Assembly (NCBI GenBank): GCA_003427395.1
Contig: BFEA01000833.1
Location: 286,310 to 350,309, forward strand
Reading direction: 5' to 3'
Source of the DNA: Chara braunii
Lineage: Eukaryota; Streptophyta; Charophyceae; Charales; Characeae
Length of the DNA stretch: 64,000 bases
Part shown: piece by piece, positions 31,590-43,499 of the stretch
Layout: each line of letters starts with the position of its first letter
Position numbering within the stretch: position 1 is the stretch's first letter
Made by a program: the position numbers and the translations under genes
The notes under the pieces: model-generated
The model's database searches: none
What the model saw: the letters and a program-made list of their open reading frames with translations, nothing else
Told to the model about the DNA's origin: nothing

Positions 31590-33562
31590 CCCTCAGTCTC
31601 TCACTCTTCTAGCAAGGGATTCAGACTCGTTTCTTTCTTCTCTTGTCTGCTCTACCCCTTGAGAGTTCTGTACATATAGGGTATAAGCAATAATGGATTG
31701 GGTAGTGATCAAGGACAGTGCAACCCTTCTCAGCCTTCCAATGTAATCTTCAATCAACTCTCTCTTATCATCCCTACCCAGTCTTCTGTCATACCCCTTT
31801 ATAATACCCCGAATCATAAAATATCGAGTCAGGTCTATAATCTCATAATCAAATTGCATCGTTTACAACCCACTGTAGATTCTTCTTGCAAGAGAGACCC
31901 GTTCCTGAAAAGCGTGATATGATACTCTCTCAGTAGTTCATACTTTCACCACCTTCAACAGATAACATATCTCAGTCTGATCAATGATAATTCTCAAAAC
32001 AGAATCTCTCATGCGATCTAAGAAAGGTTGTAGAAACTCAAACTCATCCAGGGTAGAAAGATCTCTGTCAGAGATCCGAAGAGTTCCTTCTATCTTGACT
32101 ACTCTGTTTTCCAACACAACTCCCAGTGTCAACTGTTCAGTCAGACTGGGTATTGTTAATTATCATAAGCAATATCTGAAAGGTAGATCTCGGGTTGGAC
32201 ATAATCCGAGACCTCGAATCTGTGTTCAAAGGTACTCAAGAGTAGGAATTTTATCATCACAGTGGAGTTTTTTTCTCTTGCTCTACCAATCTCAGCAATA
32301 GCTTCCAACAGAGGCATTCAATCTCTCCTGCCTTCAAATCCCTCAGCAATTGAGAACTCAGGGAGTCTCTCGAATTGTCTCAATTCTTTACCCCAGGTTA
32401 CTTTTCTCTCTAACTTTTCAAGTCACTCCTTGGTTCTTATGAGACTAATATAAGCACTTGTCTGACATCTCAAGTAGTCATCCTCCTTTTCTAGACCTGC
32501 CGGTACATAAATCCTTACGTCCAGGCTGCCTGTACTCAGGAATTTGACCACTGGAGCCTGAAATATTATGGGTCCTCTCTCACAAGTCTCATATCTCAGG
32601 ATCACGAAAGGATTATCATACCCTATCACCTCATAGAGTTTACCCCTCACAGTAGTTATCCTGGCTACTGAGAGTATTCTTCTTGGCCCCTCTTCACTTT
32701 CCATGCAAACTTTATTATGACATACCAATTGTTTTTAGATAGATTGATATCAGGTAAGGGAGGGACTGAGAATCCATCAAAGACAGTAAATCGGGTCGAC
32801 CCAGTAAAGCATTTGTTCTCTCTCTCAAGCCTCTCTTTCTCTCTCAGTACTACCTCTTCAGCAAATCCCCAGCATCTCTCATACACTGCATCAACACTTC
32901 TTTCCTTTGGGACATAGATTCTTACGTCATACACATCCAAGTCTGTGAAATAGAATGTCAGTACATATCATCATTCCTGCTCCCATCCGTTGTCGACCAT
33001 CTCATATCTGACAACTTCATATAAAAATGCCTCTCTCTTGCTTAAAGTATTCAGTGACCTTAGGAGACATTCGACCTTCTCTTGACTTGGACCCGAACCT
33101 CTGCCAAAATTTGACCTTCTTTGTCTGATTACTTTTGCTGAAATCTCTTCAGCTCTCATGTCCACCGTTTTTTTTTTCTCTTGTCAATACCATGTTGATT
33201 ATCGGCAGCCAGTTAGTCCCATCACAATAATTGTCAGGTATAGGAGGGATTGGAACAGACTTGTATATTACTGGCATTATACCCCACTCCACTTTCCTCT
33301 TTTGCTTGATCAAATCTATCTTTTCATCATAGATAAATTGAGTCACAATCTCCCATAACCAATTAAAATCCTCACCATAATTGCTGCCTCCTTCCTTGAC
33401 ATAGGAGCGGATATCATAGATATGTCCCTCCAAGAAGTGAGTCAGCGCTACGCAGATGGTTGAGCCACAAGAATGATAGCTCCAACAAGCCTCATACCTG
33501 TAAGAAAATATCCCTCTTGTAGTAAATTTAGACAGTTCTTTCAGAGCACCGTCGACCAGCAT
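31590..33562 (-). pseudogene. Pre-gag region with tandem YDxR modules
   Basis: Between leader and gag lies a decayed coding region with at least three repeats of one module. The clearest (33562-33149) reads F.YRYE, then HIYDIRSYV, W, VEWG, VPIPPIPD, NWLPII. The second (33165-32665, across a frame change) has LYEVVRYE, VYDVRIYV, W, VPPLPD, NNWYVII. The third (32728-32270) has LYEVIGYD, LDVRIYV, VTWG, then D-stop-MPLL, with TGA at 32318-32320 in the Trp position. Module length is about 130-160 residues. Two further ORFs (32132-31938 and 31859-31593) precede gag, with no clear module. The same module occurs in the LTR ORF. Function unknown. An extra ORF between LTR and gag is known in Ogre-type elements, but I cannot say whether it is related. 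Confidence 0.65.
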
Positions 33563-33877
33563 TTGTCCCGATCCGTCTCACTCTCTTCCTTTCAATTTCC
33601 TTTCAGTTTGTTGGACGAAAATTGGGCTTACCTGGTGTCAAGCTCGATTCTCTCCATTCAATAATGTCAATCTCCTTTTCCCGATCCAGTGTGGTGCCTC
33701 GCACAAGGAAGAAATAAATCACAGTTAGCAGCCGTGATTCTCAAGAGAATCGAGACTCAGATGAGAATAATAGAATTAGCATAAGGCTCACAAAAATGTC
33801 AACAGTTCTCATGCCTTAATCAAAGCTCAAAGATGATGATGACCCAGGCTCGTTCCGGACACGAAAATCTTTTTATG

Positions 33878-33895
33878 TCCCCGGCAACGGCGCCA
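33878..33895 (-). promoter_or_regulatory. tRNA-Asp primer-binding site
   Basis: The plus strand is an 18-base match to the 3' end of plant tRNA-Asp (GUC) including CCA. On the minus strand this is the primer site, four bases from the end of the 5' LTR (33900). Confidence 0.92.
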
Positions 33896-34408
33896 TTTTT
33901 GTCGCAACTTTTTCCAGCCGAGCCACCTCGGGTGACCGGAAAGCCAACAGACTGTCACGCAGGATTTTGTATGTGATTGCAATAAATAAAATAAATTGAA
34001 TAATGCAAATCCCTTCCTGTTGTGTGCGTCCGGCTTCGAGCGAGATCCTTCAATTGCGGTCTTCGCCGGTCCCCGGCCTTATGAATCTTTTATTTTGATT
34101 CGGAACAGTAGAGAATTATGCAAATAATAATCATAAAATTATAGGGTGCTATGCATGCATCAATTACGTCAATCTGCTTTTGAGAACTGTGACAAAACAT
34201 CCATGAAGACAAACATCAAGCAAGAATAATGCAGAAAATGAGACTGACCGAGTTGAGCAAAGACAGGGGCAGTTGAATGAGGGAAGAATGAGAACTCATA
34301 ATAATCTCAAAAAGTAAACATAAACGAGCTTGGTCAGCACCTCTCAAGAGTCCTCACTCATCCCTCTGGTCAGTCTCTCTCAACCTCTTTTCACTGATCT
34401 TCTCTGGT

Positions 34409-35145
34409 GCCGAGACCCACGCCCACGTACAATCTGAGACTGAGGCTTCGTGATAAAATGCCACATGAAGCCAGCAAGCTCTGAGCATGACCATCCGAGG
34501 CACATGACACGATAGTTAACCATGGAGCAAAACTCCTCCTACAAAGTAGGCAGTCCGTCCACTGAAAAGACTCCTCGTCTAAGGTAGGGATACTCGGTGG
34601 GCTCGATCAGCGCCTCAATGTCAATCACCTCTGGAGAGATATATCTCTTTGCCAAGCTGATCATATCAAGCCAACTCGTGCCATCTGTGAGGAGGGAAGG
34701 AACAGGAGGCTTGGGATAGTCAGTATAAAGCTTCGGTCCAAAACTGCGGATCAGCGTAGTGTCACTTTCATCGATTTTTCTCTCGCTCTGCTCGAGATAC
34801 CTTGTGGCGGAGATCCACACTGCATCAAAATGCTCATGAGCCTCTTTGCCCTTCTTCAGATAGGACCTCAGATCGTGGATAGTGCCATCAACAAAATTGG
34901 TCTGGACTACGAAGATTGACAGATCTCACTGTCTAAAACCAATGACACTAGCATACCGATAGCGGAAAGTCTCTCTGCATGATATCTGGTTGAGGTTCGT
35001 CAGCACTGACTCGCTGACTTGAAAGAACTCAACTGTACTCATGGAAAATAACTTCGGCTCCCCGTTGATTGTCGTTTCTGAGTACTGTGTCCGACAAGGG
35101 TGTTGTCGTTCTTGATTGCTATTTTTGATTGCTGTTCGAATGCTG
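34409..35145 (-). pseudogene. 5' LTR copy of the YDxR-module ORF
   Basis: Counterpart of 15597-16340. The start ATG is changed to ATT, and a TAG at 34536-34538 replaces a Trp codon. The best open piece is 34820-34539, which keeps SWLDMI and the Tyr/Pro-rich part of the module. Confidence 0.6.
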
Positions 35146-36144
35146 CTTCTAATGGCTATTTCTGACTGAAAGATTGTCGTTCCTGACTGAATAATTGCTG
35201 TTCAGAAAACTTAGCAGCTGCTCATCAGAAAAACTGTTCCGCTACTGATCAGAAACTGATCAGCTTCGGATCATAAAACTGATTGCTTGCTGTTCTGGAA
35301 ACTAGCTGCTTGCTGATCTGGAAACCAGCCGCTTGCTGTTCTGGAAACTGATTCTGAATGGTTGTTTCTTGAAAGCTATTTTCCGTATGTTGTTTCTCGA
35401 ATGTTGTTTCTTAATGCTAAGTCTGAATGTTGAGTATGAATTTTAATTAAATGTTGATTGATTGCTAACTGATTGCCGATTATCCTGGAAAGACTGCTTA
35501 CTTGCTGATGAAATTTGTTGTGGTTCGAGTTGAACGATGCTTGCCGGAATAGACGGCAATTGTTGCTAAGTGAACAGACTATTAGTTGCCATCATGTGCG
35601 CTGTCCGGAATGGTCATTTGAAGGTTACCTAAAAGATGTCTGAAAGTAAACTGAATGTGGCGTGGTCATCACCAACGACGTCGTGCACCTCACGCCGAGA
35701 GCACCGTCAAGTGCTGATCGACATCAACAGTATTAAGTACCAGCGCTAAACTTCGTTGTGTGAGTTCTCTGGCTTGTCTAAATATTGATCAAATAACTGA
35801 CTGAGTGACAGTTAAGTAGTAACTGAGTAGTGACTGAGTAGTGGCTGAGCAGTGACTGGGTAGTGGTTGAGTAGTGACTGAATAGTGACTGAATTGCGGC
35901 TGAATACTGTTATGTACATTGTTCCGAGCTCTAAATTATGCTCTGAGCACCGCTCTGAGCACTATACTGAGCTCTAAGTACTGATTGCTGCTCTGAGTAC
36001 AGTTTGAATATTCGTATGAGAACTGCCAGAATACGTCTCCGAATCGTGATTCACCATGTCAACGTGTTGAAAAGGGGAAGGTGCAATTTATTGCCATTCA
36101 AGGTTAATAGAGTTCTGAGAGTGGTGATCTGAGCACTGCAGGGC

Positions 36145-36471
36145 TCATACAAGCTTTGCCTTAGCCTGTTCCACCGTCTCTAGAGAGGAGCTGGCGCCGT
36201 GCATCCTACCATTGTCTCCATAAAAATAGATCACATATTCGATGTACCTCTCACCCTTCACCCTCTGGACTGCAAGCTCACGCTGGACTTTTCTTTGTAT
36301 CTTTATGTCCTGGTACGCTTCTTTCTCTCATCCTTCTCTTTTATTCCTGTTCAGTTCACTCTTCACTACCAGGACTTCGTCCTCCCTCATAACTGTTACG
36401 CAGACTGTATCAACAGGGTTACCGGACGAGTTCCAACAGCCAGCCTTGAAGGGTGCAGAAACACCCCTCAA
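36145..36471 (-). pseudogene. 5' LTR copy of the 108-aa ORF
   Basis: Same length as 17341-17667, with TGA for Trp at 36328-36330 and about six residue changes. Confidence 0.55.
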
Positions 36472-36852
36472 GTATTATGACCACTCAGGTTATCAAATGT
36501 GACTTAGACAGGTTTTGCCCAACTTAAGCTCTAAATACTGGAGTAGCCTCAGAGCGTGAGCCGTGCAGAGAAACCATCCAAACTGACCTAATTCAGACGC
36601 GACAATAGGGCACACGACTGCTCGACCAACCTGTCACGAGTCACCCAACAGGCTTACTTAAGGCGTGATCGACCAATATATAAAAAAAAAAAAAAGGAAA
36701 AGAAAAAGGCAAGCCACTCCCCTGAGCTTGGTTACTCATTCCACATTCTGACCCCCTGAATGATCGAAATTGCGGCTGGAGCTTTTACCTGAAACTTCTG
36801 ATTTTTGGTACTTGACCAGTCCGCACTCAAGTTCCGTAGAACAGGTGGGAGG

Positions 36853-38173
36853 AAAATCTCCGAGAAAATTGCCCTAATGCTCATGCTACTGCTAACCACT
36901 TAGGAGTCAATCGAGGGCAAGTTTCTCAAGAATAGGAAGGGAAATAGGAAGATGAGAGGGGACGTAAGTAAACGCACTTTCACAAGATAATTAANACCAC
37001 GTTAATTGTAACGAGGAATACAAGTAGCTTTTCTTCGAGTCAAATNTTGCCCCGACTTTGCAAAATAGACTCTTAGTCACCATCGAGTAGGAACTTAGCA
37101 AGAATATAAAAGANTTTCCTCAGTATTGCCTTTCTTTTCCCCATCCAATCATTAGTCAAGGCACAAAACACCAGCCAATGGGAATCATCTCTACTTTTCC
37201 TTTTNACATACAAGCCCACTNNGTGAGCCCGNAAATAAGTNTGCATATTNGATCAAATACCTGCCTATAATCATNAGGCCAACAAATGCATTCAATCAAG
37301 CATTTGTCTGCATGCACAGGTATTTGCAGGTTTCATAGTCTCGCATTCGATTTATCTCAGGACCCAATGAACTCANGCCACTATGGATAACCATTCAATC
37401 NGGTGAGCACATGCAAGCNTGCACTCTCANGCACTGGTGCAGCCACCTGGTGCAGTCACACAGTGCAGGCACACAGNGCTGACNCTCGGTGCAATCNCAC
37501 GATGNAGTCACTTGGTGCAGTCACACAGTGCANGCACANANCGTACTAGACTCGCGGTGCAATCGCACGATGNAGTCACACGATNAAGTCTCNCGATGCA
37601 ATCATTCANTGTTGTCACGCGATGCAGTCACNGGATGCAGTCACTCGACNCAGTCATGCGATGCAATCACGTGGTGCAATCATGNNATACAGTCACGCGA
37701 CNNTNTTCTCAGCCCTGCGAACAAATGTACTATTACATATTTATCTTGATCNGCTACACGTATGCTCACACGCGCCCATACTNANNTGAAAACTGAACAC
37801 AACAAAACTCTTGTGGACTAGCTGGAAANCGCTTGATCAGATGTACACACACACATTCACACTTTTCTGTTTTCACAAAAAGAAAAACAGGAGAAGGAGA
37901 GTCAAAAGTCCAGACAACTCTTGTNNCCTCTACTCCCACTGTTCTNAAGTAAAAACGNCAGAGAAANGATGTACCAAACTCGATCAGTCNTCCTACGAGT
38001 CCGATATCAGGCANNCAGTACAAGATTCNTATACCCCCTTTGAATTGACAAACAATCGAGTATTCAACTCTGCANTAATAGCGCTTCCAATCATTAGAGC
38101 ATGAGGTCGTGCCCATCTATGGACAACTTCACTCCCTCAACCTCGAGAATCATTTAAACCACCCACTCGTATG
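36853..38173. other. Identical N-containing block, second copy
   Basis: Partner of 18049-19369, with the same N positions at constant offset. Variants should not be interpreted in this block. Confidence 0.88.
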
Positions 38174-39495
38174 TTGGACTCTCTCTGGGACTAGCAGGCC
38201 TTCAGTCACAGTTATAGGGAGGAGCTACTTCCCTGATCACCTGTTCATGAAGTTTGCAGTGGGTCTACCCCCTTTTGCGTCACAACCAAAACAGTCAGCA
38301 CCAATCAAGCAGACCAATTAACCTGCTCAAAAGGGAAAAAAAAGGAATATGATGAATTAATTTTAAAAAAATAGGAACAGAAAACTATTCGTAATAACAG
38401 ACTTCTTATCTGGAAATCCAAGATGATCGTTGAGGAAAGCTCCGGAGATCCGAAATGAACAACATCAATCAGTTGTTTCACTGTCTTCGACTAAAGGTGG
38501 AAAGGGGCCCTGCCCTTCCCTCCTGGATGTTTCCCTTGATCCTCCGTTTCAAGCTCTCAGACGTTCTCTCCTGCTCGTGTATAGGGAAACTAGAACGAAA
38601 TGAATAACGTCTTCGAGAATGATGATCTAGCTGCCTGAATAGCGCCAAAGCTAAGACGAAAGAACCAGATGGAAGCAAAACGAGTGACGCCGACTCTCGG
38701 TGGGCTATTGATACAGTTACCCGCGCTGAAACCGGCGCACTTCTTCACCAACTACACTCTGACCAGCTAGTGACTACAACCGCACACGCAAGTGAAGAAC
38801 GACCGATCTGTGTCCAAGAAGATAATGAAGAAGTTATAGTTTGGCGCGCTGCAGACGGGTCTCATGGCGACTCCTACTATACCTTGCACAAATACCTTCT
38901 TTCTCATTGGCCATCACCCATGTCATTTCTGGCACGATCTTGCCTTTTCCGCTACTGCAGTAGGAGAAGGAAGTCAAGTGATCGTACGAGCAACTGTTGA
39001 TGTCCTTAGCACGTCGCAGGCCTGCATCTAACTTTGCTCACGCAGTCTCTCTCCGCAGCCATCCCCCTGTGACCTCTCGCGCACCGCTATGAACGCGCAT
39101 TACTCCGTTGGGTTGACCCTCGCGCGTTTCCAAGGATTGCAGCCGCGCGCTCCTGCAGTTTGCAGGCACCATAGCTGACTCTCACTGGCTGCGTCACACA
39201 ATGTGACAATCAGAGCAGAAAGGTGTTGTCAACAGAAAACTTTTCACCTTTCTCCAAAAATGTCTGACTTCCCCCCCCCTTCGCACACTCGTCCCCGTGC
39301 CACGTAGCTCACCTCTCACGCGTATCCACCTCGAGAGTCAGCCCTTGCATCTCGAAATTGGCCCATGAAGACCTGTTGCGGCCCAACAGACACAAGATGT
39401 CGCGAGTAAGTGGGGATGTAGCAGTTGACATCAACCGTATCTAGCAAAGTCGCCCTCTCTGCTCATCTGCTCCGCCTTTCCCTTTTGTTGACCTT

Positions 39496-40073
39496 CTACC
39501 TCACACGTCGGTCTTTCTTGGGGTGCCACACGTCGCGCACACACTTTTTCACACATGTCTCTTCCCCTTGTTCTGTATGTCTCCCGCCCCACGGCCTCTG
39601 GGCGTTACTTGTCGAGAGCTGACCTCGGGTCCCTCTTCCACCGGTTTCGCGGCCCGGTGATGACTCTAGATCTCGCCTAGTCTATTCCAGGACCTGAGAT
39701 CTGTCTCCCGGTCTCCCGCTTCGCTCATTTCACTCTCACCGCCTGAGTCCCTGTCCACGTGGGCCTGTTCCAGGTCCGTCGTGTCCATTGAGGTCTCGGT
39801 CTCATGATACGAGACCGTTACCTATAACCTTGCAGTCACTCCGTCCCTCCTGCAGCGCCTCTCCGCACGGTCTTTCGTCTTCGTGATCGCATCCTGCAGT
39901 TTTCCCATCCGTTCGCATCTCCATCTATTTGCCCCTTCCACGTTAATCTTCATCTTCACTTCATCTCCCCCATCGTAGTTGAGCATGACCGTGATCCAGG
40001 GCCCTCCCTATGACAAGGGTCTCCACCGGGCCTGGTGGTACCAGTATCCGGGCCTGTACCCATGTAGCGCCAT
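39496..40073 (-). pseudogene. 5' LTR copy of the 192-codon ORF
   Basis: Counterpart of 20629-21204. The N-terminal aromatic segment and the GDEVKMKINVE-like strand are retained. Later frames differ by small indels. Confidence 0.4.
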
Positions 40074-41581
40074 AGCTGCTCTTTCTCAATAGCCAGCGTC
40101 TGCCCGATAAACAGCGCAGCGCAAAGTCTACAACTTCCAATAGCACACCTCTCTACACTGGAGCCTGCGGTCAAGGCTGCGTGCTACCGGTTGGCTGACT
40201 GCGGACGATATCCCGGCTCACTCTTCTCTCTCATAGGGCTTTCCTTCGTATTTCAAGAATTTTAAAACTACAGATTAATAATTATTTGTTTTTGAAAATA
40301 ATAAGCCCAAACCCCAACAGTTGATCGCGAACTAAACTCGCACTTGTCAGTCCCAGACCCTAACAGTACGACTGCAGGTTCGGCGCTGCGGTCCCATAAC
40401 GAGATACTAAAGGTCAGATTTCCCTTTTTAAAAATGCAGCGAACAGCTATCTTCATCGGGCACCCATGTCCGATGGCAAGGAGGGGGCTTATGACCCTCC
40501 ACGAGGGGGTGATAAGCCTCCTACCGACGCGGCCGCGGGTCGCCCACCTTTTGGGGTCCCTACATCACGGGGCCTGATCGAGCCACCCAGTGCATCAGCA
40601 CTTTGAAGATTGAAGGTGATTCAGTTTGAACCCGTGACTATGACCGCGCTTCGAAACTCGAACCGTTGGCCTTCCCGTGAAGTGAAGATCCAACGGAAAA
40701 CAGGGAAAAGTTAATAATGATTATAATGATAATAGTAAAATGTAATAATAATAATGATAATAAGGCGTTTCAGGTTTCATCGGTGCAGCGGCTCCGTCCG
40801 AATAGTGGAGCATGTTCTCGCACAAAACTAAAACCCGAGGCCTTTCCTTCTTTCTTTCTTTTTCTTACTCCTTTTTTCTCTTTTTTTTCCAGACATTACC
40901 GTACTTACCCTTAAACTCAGCTTCTATCCTTGCACCTGGCCTTGGTCACGACCATTAGGGCCAGATGATCCCTTTCGGCCCCAAGCAGACCTGGTTAAAA
41001 TGACAGCGACTAAGGCCTGGAAATTGAACTGTTGGCCTCCTCCATGAAGTGACAGGACCCCAACAAAAAGGAAAGTAGTTGATTTACCCCGGCCTAAGGC
41101 AACGGCCCTGATCCACGCGCCGATCAGGCTTTCTGTTCTCTTTTCTCTTTTTATGTTTTTATTTCTCTTTTATCCCTTTTGTCCAGCTTCTCCTTTTTGA
41201 CAGCAACCTGTTTTCACGCATCTAGCCCATAAGTTAAGCAACTAGGCACTCGGCTCGCAGTAGAAATGACCATGGCAGACTATCTACTTTCGCGTCCCAG
41301 GGTGAACCCGACGGCTACCACGACCACAGGCCGATTGTGCTCTGCTGTACAGCAGGGCGCCGAGCCTGCGTGGACCAATGAAAGTCCTGTGGCGGACCCC
41401 CCTTTTAGTCAAGGGCACAGCCAACAGGACTGGTCTGAGCCGAAGCACGGCCTGGGCACTAACGGCAAAGGAAACCACAGGACACGTCTACAGGCCGAGG
41501 CACCGACGAGAAGGACTGTACCAAGCAGGGGCTTGGTGCACGGAGGAGGGCCGGGACACCGCACCCTCTGACATAATACCA

Positions 41582-42216
41582 AACCCCGGGCCGCGGCGTG
41601 GGGGACGTAGCCACACTCCACACATCGATCCAGTCATGCAACGTTCAGGCCAATAGAACTGGGGAGAGTAGTCGTGCGCAAGGGTGCAAGGAAGATATCA
41701 AGAAGGAGGGGATTACAGTTACAGAAAATTACAGTTACACGTGAGATTTAAGGTGCGGAAAAGCCAGAGCACAGATCCTGACGTGGTAGGGCGCACACAA
41801 GCAAGTAGCGTCGTGCAGTTGCTGGCAAAATTGCGATACGCCCAAATTCCTAGCCTATTTTTAATCCTAATTGCAAAAAGAAATTTGGAAAAGAAAGGAG
41901 ATTCCGAGGGCCTGCGGGGTCTCAACATCAGTTGAAAATTCGAAACGACATTCCCCCGCGATGATCACGCCAAAATTCCCGTTCCCCACGGCAGAATAAG
42001 AAAGAAGCTATGGCAACAGTTATTTCCCGCGCTCACTAAGGCGTGATTGACTACCAACCATCGTGGGACCACCCCCTTTCGCGAAAAAAAAAAAGAGGGC
42101 GTTCATGCAATTGGACGGGCTCCCCTTGATCGACCCCCGATGTATCGTCGCGCAGAAAGTCGCGCGGTTACAGAAAATAGTTCGTCATAGGACCTCATGT
42201 GAATCGTGCAAATGAC
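41582..42216. other. Flanking DNA without recognised features
   Basis: Apart from a repeated TTACAGTTAC phrase near 41715-41745, I see no gene or repeat here. Confidence 0.5.
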
Positions 42217-42219
42217 CTA

Positions 42220-42672
42220 GGGGCTCGTTCGACACTCCTTGGGGCGTCTTCGGGGCCGAAGGAAGTTTCCTTGGGGGTTTTCAAGGAAATTCCCGCCATC
42301 GTTCCACCTGTCCTCGAGGACGTCGCCCGAGGACATTTCCTTCGAACGATGTCAGACAAGGAAAAAAAAAATAAAAAATCAAATGTGTTTGAGGCCTTCA
42401 GCCAATAGGGTGCCGCCATGATCCAGATTCCCGGTTGTAACGTCTCTCTACCCATGTGCCCGCTCCTCTCCGTGAAACGCGGATTCCTTTTGCCCAAGGG
42501 ACCTCGTGAGGTCCCTTGGGCAAAAGGAAGAAATGGCTGGTGAATCCTTGGAGCCCAAGGAATTTCCTTCGGAGTGTTTTCACTTTTTTTTTTCCGACTG
42601 CATCCCCGAGGATAGGTGGAACGAACAATTCCTCAGGGACTTTACACGCCCGAGGAGTGTTGAACGAGCCCC
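42220..42672. mobile_element. Foldback MITE with inverted ends
   Basis: The left end GGGGCTCGTTCGACACTCCT and the reverse complement of the right end GGGGCTCGTTCAACACTCCT match at 19 of 20 positions, and weaker pairing continues inward. The trinucleotide CTA flanks both sides (42217-42219 and 42673-42675), a candidate 3-bp target duplication. The length is 453 bp with no coding capacity. A three-base duplication and GGGGCTCGTT ends suggest a PIF/Harbinger-like source, which is inference. Confidence 0.75.
42484..42529. repeat. Perfect 46-bp palindrome (22-bp arms, 2-base loop)
   Basis: Arms TTCCTTTTGCCCAAGGGACC-TC and their exact reverse complement surround GT. It lies inside the MITE. Confidence 0.95.
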
Positions 42673-42733
42673 CTAACCTGTTGGCATATACTGTGAAGTA
42701 GTCTGAAGTTGTGCTCTGCTGGGCTCGAGTAAA

Positions 42734-42905
42734 CCAGACTGTACAAACCACCCAACAGTCACGTGAGCACCCATAGACCAAGAACATCAGGATACCCCAC
42801 CATCGCCCCAGTACCAGCACCAGACTGTACAAACCACCCAACAGTCACGTGAGCACCCATAGGTCAAGAACATCAGGATACCCCACCATCGCCCCAGTAC
42901 CAGCA
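42734..42905. repeat. 86-bp tandem duplication
   Basis: Two copies start CCAGACTGTACAAACCACCC and end CCCCAGTACCAGCA, nearly identical (ACC versus GTC near the middle). They lie on the 3' side of the tRNA-like sequence at 43027-43112. Confidence 0.9.
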
Positions 42906-43026
42906 TACAACAACTGTGAGCTACCCCTTGGGTGGTGCGTAAGCAGTGTCTGTAATAGGTAACTGCGTCATCCCAAGGGGGGGGGTGTCCAGCCGTGCGT
43001 CAATCTAACGCCCTCCCGGTGTCCAT

Positions 43027-43112
43027 GTGCAAGGCTGCGGATTTGAACCCGCAACCTCATACCACAATGCGCATTTCCAACCGGTGCTCTAACCACTGAG
43101 CTACATCAACTG
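43027..43112 (-). ncRNA. tRNA-like SINE head 1
   Basis: The minus strand has a near-perfect A box (TAGCTCAGTGGTTAGAGCA, 43085-43103) and B box (GGTTCAAATCC, 43039-43049) at tRNA spacing, with a T-arm stem. The acceptor and anticodon stems do not pair, so it is a tRNA-derived promoter or pseudogene, not a tRNA. A 42-bp duplication of its 5' edge stands at 43089-43172. Confidence 0.65.
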
Positions 43113-43428
43113 GACTACTTCTAACCACTGAGCTACATCAACTGGACTACTTCTAACTACTTCTAATTGTAGGCATACGGGGAACCCCATAGCAGCCAGA
43201 ACCATGTTCACGAGAGAACATGCGGGGGCTGCTCCCGACCTGCAGGTGGGCGATACCGGCTAGGGGACAGTCGGTAGCATCAGGGACCATGCCAACAGGA
43301 CCAATCCCTGTGCCTCCCCTCAGGTCCTCTCCCCTAGGAACATCAGTAGACTCTGCTCAATGCCTATCGGTGGATCCAGTGGTCTATCTCTAGGTGGTGG
43401 GCACCAAGCATGCCCTGGAAGGTACATG

Positions 43429-43497
43429 AGGCCAATGGAGATTGAACCCACGACCTCCTGAATGCCACTTGCGTGCCTTACCAACTGAGTTAGGCCG
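43429..43497 (-). ncRNA. tRNA-like SINE head 2
   Basis: The minus strand has an A box (TAACTCAGTTGGTAAGGCA, 43474-43492) and a B box (GGGTTCAATC, 43440-43449). The T stem pairs at five positions including wobble, and five of seven acceptor positions pair. The anticodon stem is lost. It differs from the first head, so it derives from another tRNA or is more decayed. Confidence 0.6.
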
Positions 43498-43499
43498 CT

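Larger units (their letters stand above)
14668..41581 (-). mobile_element. Giant Ty3/gypsy-type LTR retrotransposon, tandem array (minus strand)
   Basis: In minus orientation the order is: 5' LTR (41581-33900), primer-binding site (33895-33877), pre-gag module region, gag, protease, RT, RNase H, integrase, antisense ORF, purine tract, LTR (22757-15088), second primer-binding site (15083-15065), 240 bp of leader, then the terminal 155 bp of a third LTR (14822-14668). The two long LTRs are 7,682 and 7,670 bp, and the internal part is 11,142 bp. The tRNA-Asp primer site and the RNase H-then-integrase order match plant Tat/Athila-like Ty3/gypsy elements. The LTR length is extreme. No flanking target duplication was found: the left flank TGCGG does not match the right flank AACCC. 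Confidence 0.85.
33900..41581 (-). repeat. 5' LTR of the main element (7,682 bp)
   Basis: Element-sense ends are TGGTATTATGTC at 41581 and GCGACA at 33900. The right boundary is set by loss of similarity to 15088-22757. The three LTR ORFs are all damaged here. Confidence 0.82.

Noticed and set aside
14663-41586. Target-site duplication for the LTR array
   Set aside because: The five bases before 14668 (TGCGG) and after 41581 (AACCC) do not match, so none is claimed.
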